NCBI GenBank assembly: GCA_028622995.1
Contig: JAJQJQ010000024.1
Location: forward strand, 2,170,001 to 2,234,000
Source of the DNA: Panagrolaimus kolymaensis
Taxonomy: Eukaryota > Nematoda > Chromadorea > Rhabditida > Panagrolaimidae
Direction of reading: 5' to 3'
Length of the DNA stretch: 64,000 nt
Shown: positions 63,701 through 64,000 of the stretch, in pieces
Position numbering within the stretch: the stretch's first letter is position 1
Layout of the letters: each line of letters begins with the position of its first letter
The notes under the pieces: model-generated
What the model was told of the DNA's origin: nothing
The model's database searches: none
What the model saw: only the letters and a program-made list of their open reading frames with translations
Program-made: the position numbers and the translations under genes

Positions 63701-63977
63701 ATTTTTTTCTTTACTTAAGAAAATTTGTCACTTATTTTTTCCTCTTCATTCATAGCAAAAATAAGAAAAAAACAGTGAATTATTTTCCTTTCTTTCTTCT
63801 AAGATTTATTTCAATCGATTATTTAAAATGATTAAAAATAAAGAAAAAAAACTAAATTAAGATCACTCCTTATTTTTTTTGGATCTCCATGAGCATCAAG
63901 GTGAGCATATTTAAAAACATTAAGCTTTGCATTAAATAATTTGTCATTTATATTAATTTTTAATTATATTAAAGAAT
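60600..63977. repeat. Large palindrome: two 1,660 bp arms, 58 bp loop
   Basis: The left arm 60600-62259 and right arm 62318-63977 are inverted copies. Paired positions sum to 124577 at both ends, so there is no net insertion or deletion, and every stretch I compared was identical. Identity stops abruptly at 60599/63978 and at 62260/62317. The arms are non-coding apart from the remnant above. They include CAGGGTGTGT/ACACACCCTG and GGTACCG/CGGTACC sequences, partly resembling 59794-59835. It may be a real foldback or an assembly artefact. Confidence 0.9.
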
Positions 63978-64000
63978 ATTATAATAGTGCACATGCTTTT

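Noticed and set aside
1..64000. tRNA, rRNA or snRNA genes
   Set aside because: No box A/box B pair, cloverleaf or known snRNA sequence was recognised by eye; a covariance-model scan would be needed to exclude them.

Overview
This is a 64 kb window of an AT-rich nematode nuclear genome. The evidence is a kettin-type giant muscle gene, nematode serpentine chemoreceptors, short introns with a TTTTCAG-like 3' splice consensus, and isolated TTTCAG sites just upstream of several start codons that look like spliced-leader acceptors. The species cannot be fixed from sequence alone; it is not a Caenorhabditis I recognise.

Layout. 1-24.6 kb, + strand: most of a kettin (ketn-1) gene, about 31 Ig domains in 20 exons, open at the left edge, with a second candidate promoter and first exon at 12.1-13.3 kb. 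24.6-30 kb: gene-poor DNA holding a hAT-like foldback MITE. 30-40 kb: a 7TM chemoreceptor, a small membrane protein, a Pro/Gln-rich membrane protein (- strand), a C/EBP-like bZIP, a TACC centrosomal protein and a BRI3/LITAF-like protein, with nested MITEs at 38 kb. 39.9-43.9 kb, - strand: an intact 7TM receptor, a stray duplicate of its last exon 1.6 kb away, and a degraded receptor-like stretch; tandem and foldback repeats lie between. 44.7-50.7 kb: rps-3 (+) and two paralogous three-TM proteins (-). 53.5-58.9 kb, - strand: an acidic Ser/Asp-rich protein, a PP2A B56 regulatory subunit with an in-frame TAG at a conserved Trp, and a small heat-shock protein with heat-shock elements. 59.8-64 kb: tandem repeats and an apparently perfect palindrome with 1.66 kb arms.

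The most unusual signal is a short motif, T/A-rich followed by AAACTG. It recurs about every 80 bp through the long introns of kettin and, in the opposite orientation, through the long intron and upstream region of a - strand gene. In both cases it is in the sense orientation of the host gene. By hand I count about 103 sense versus about 3 antisense copies in roughly 8.4 kb of kettin introns. No standard feature type explains it. Second in interest are the family of hAT-like foldback elements with exact 8 bp target duplications, including a nested pair, the terminal palindrome and the B56 nonsense codon.
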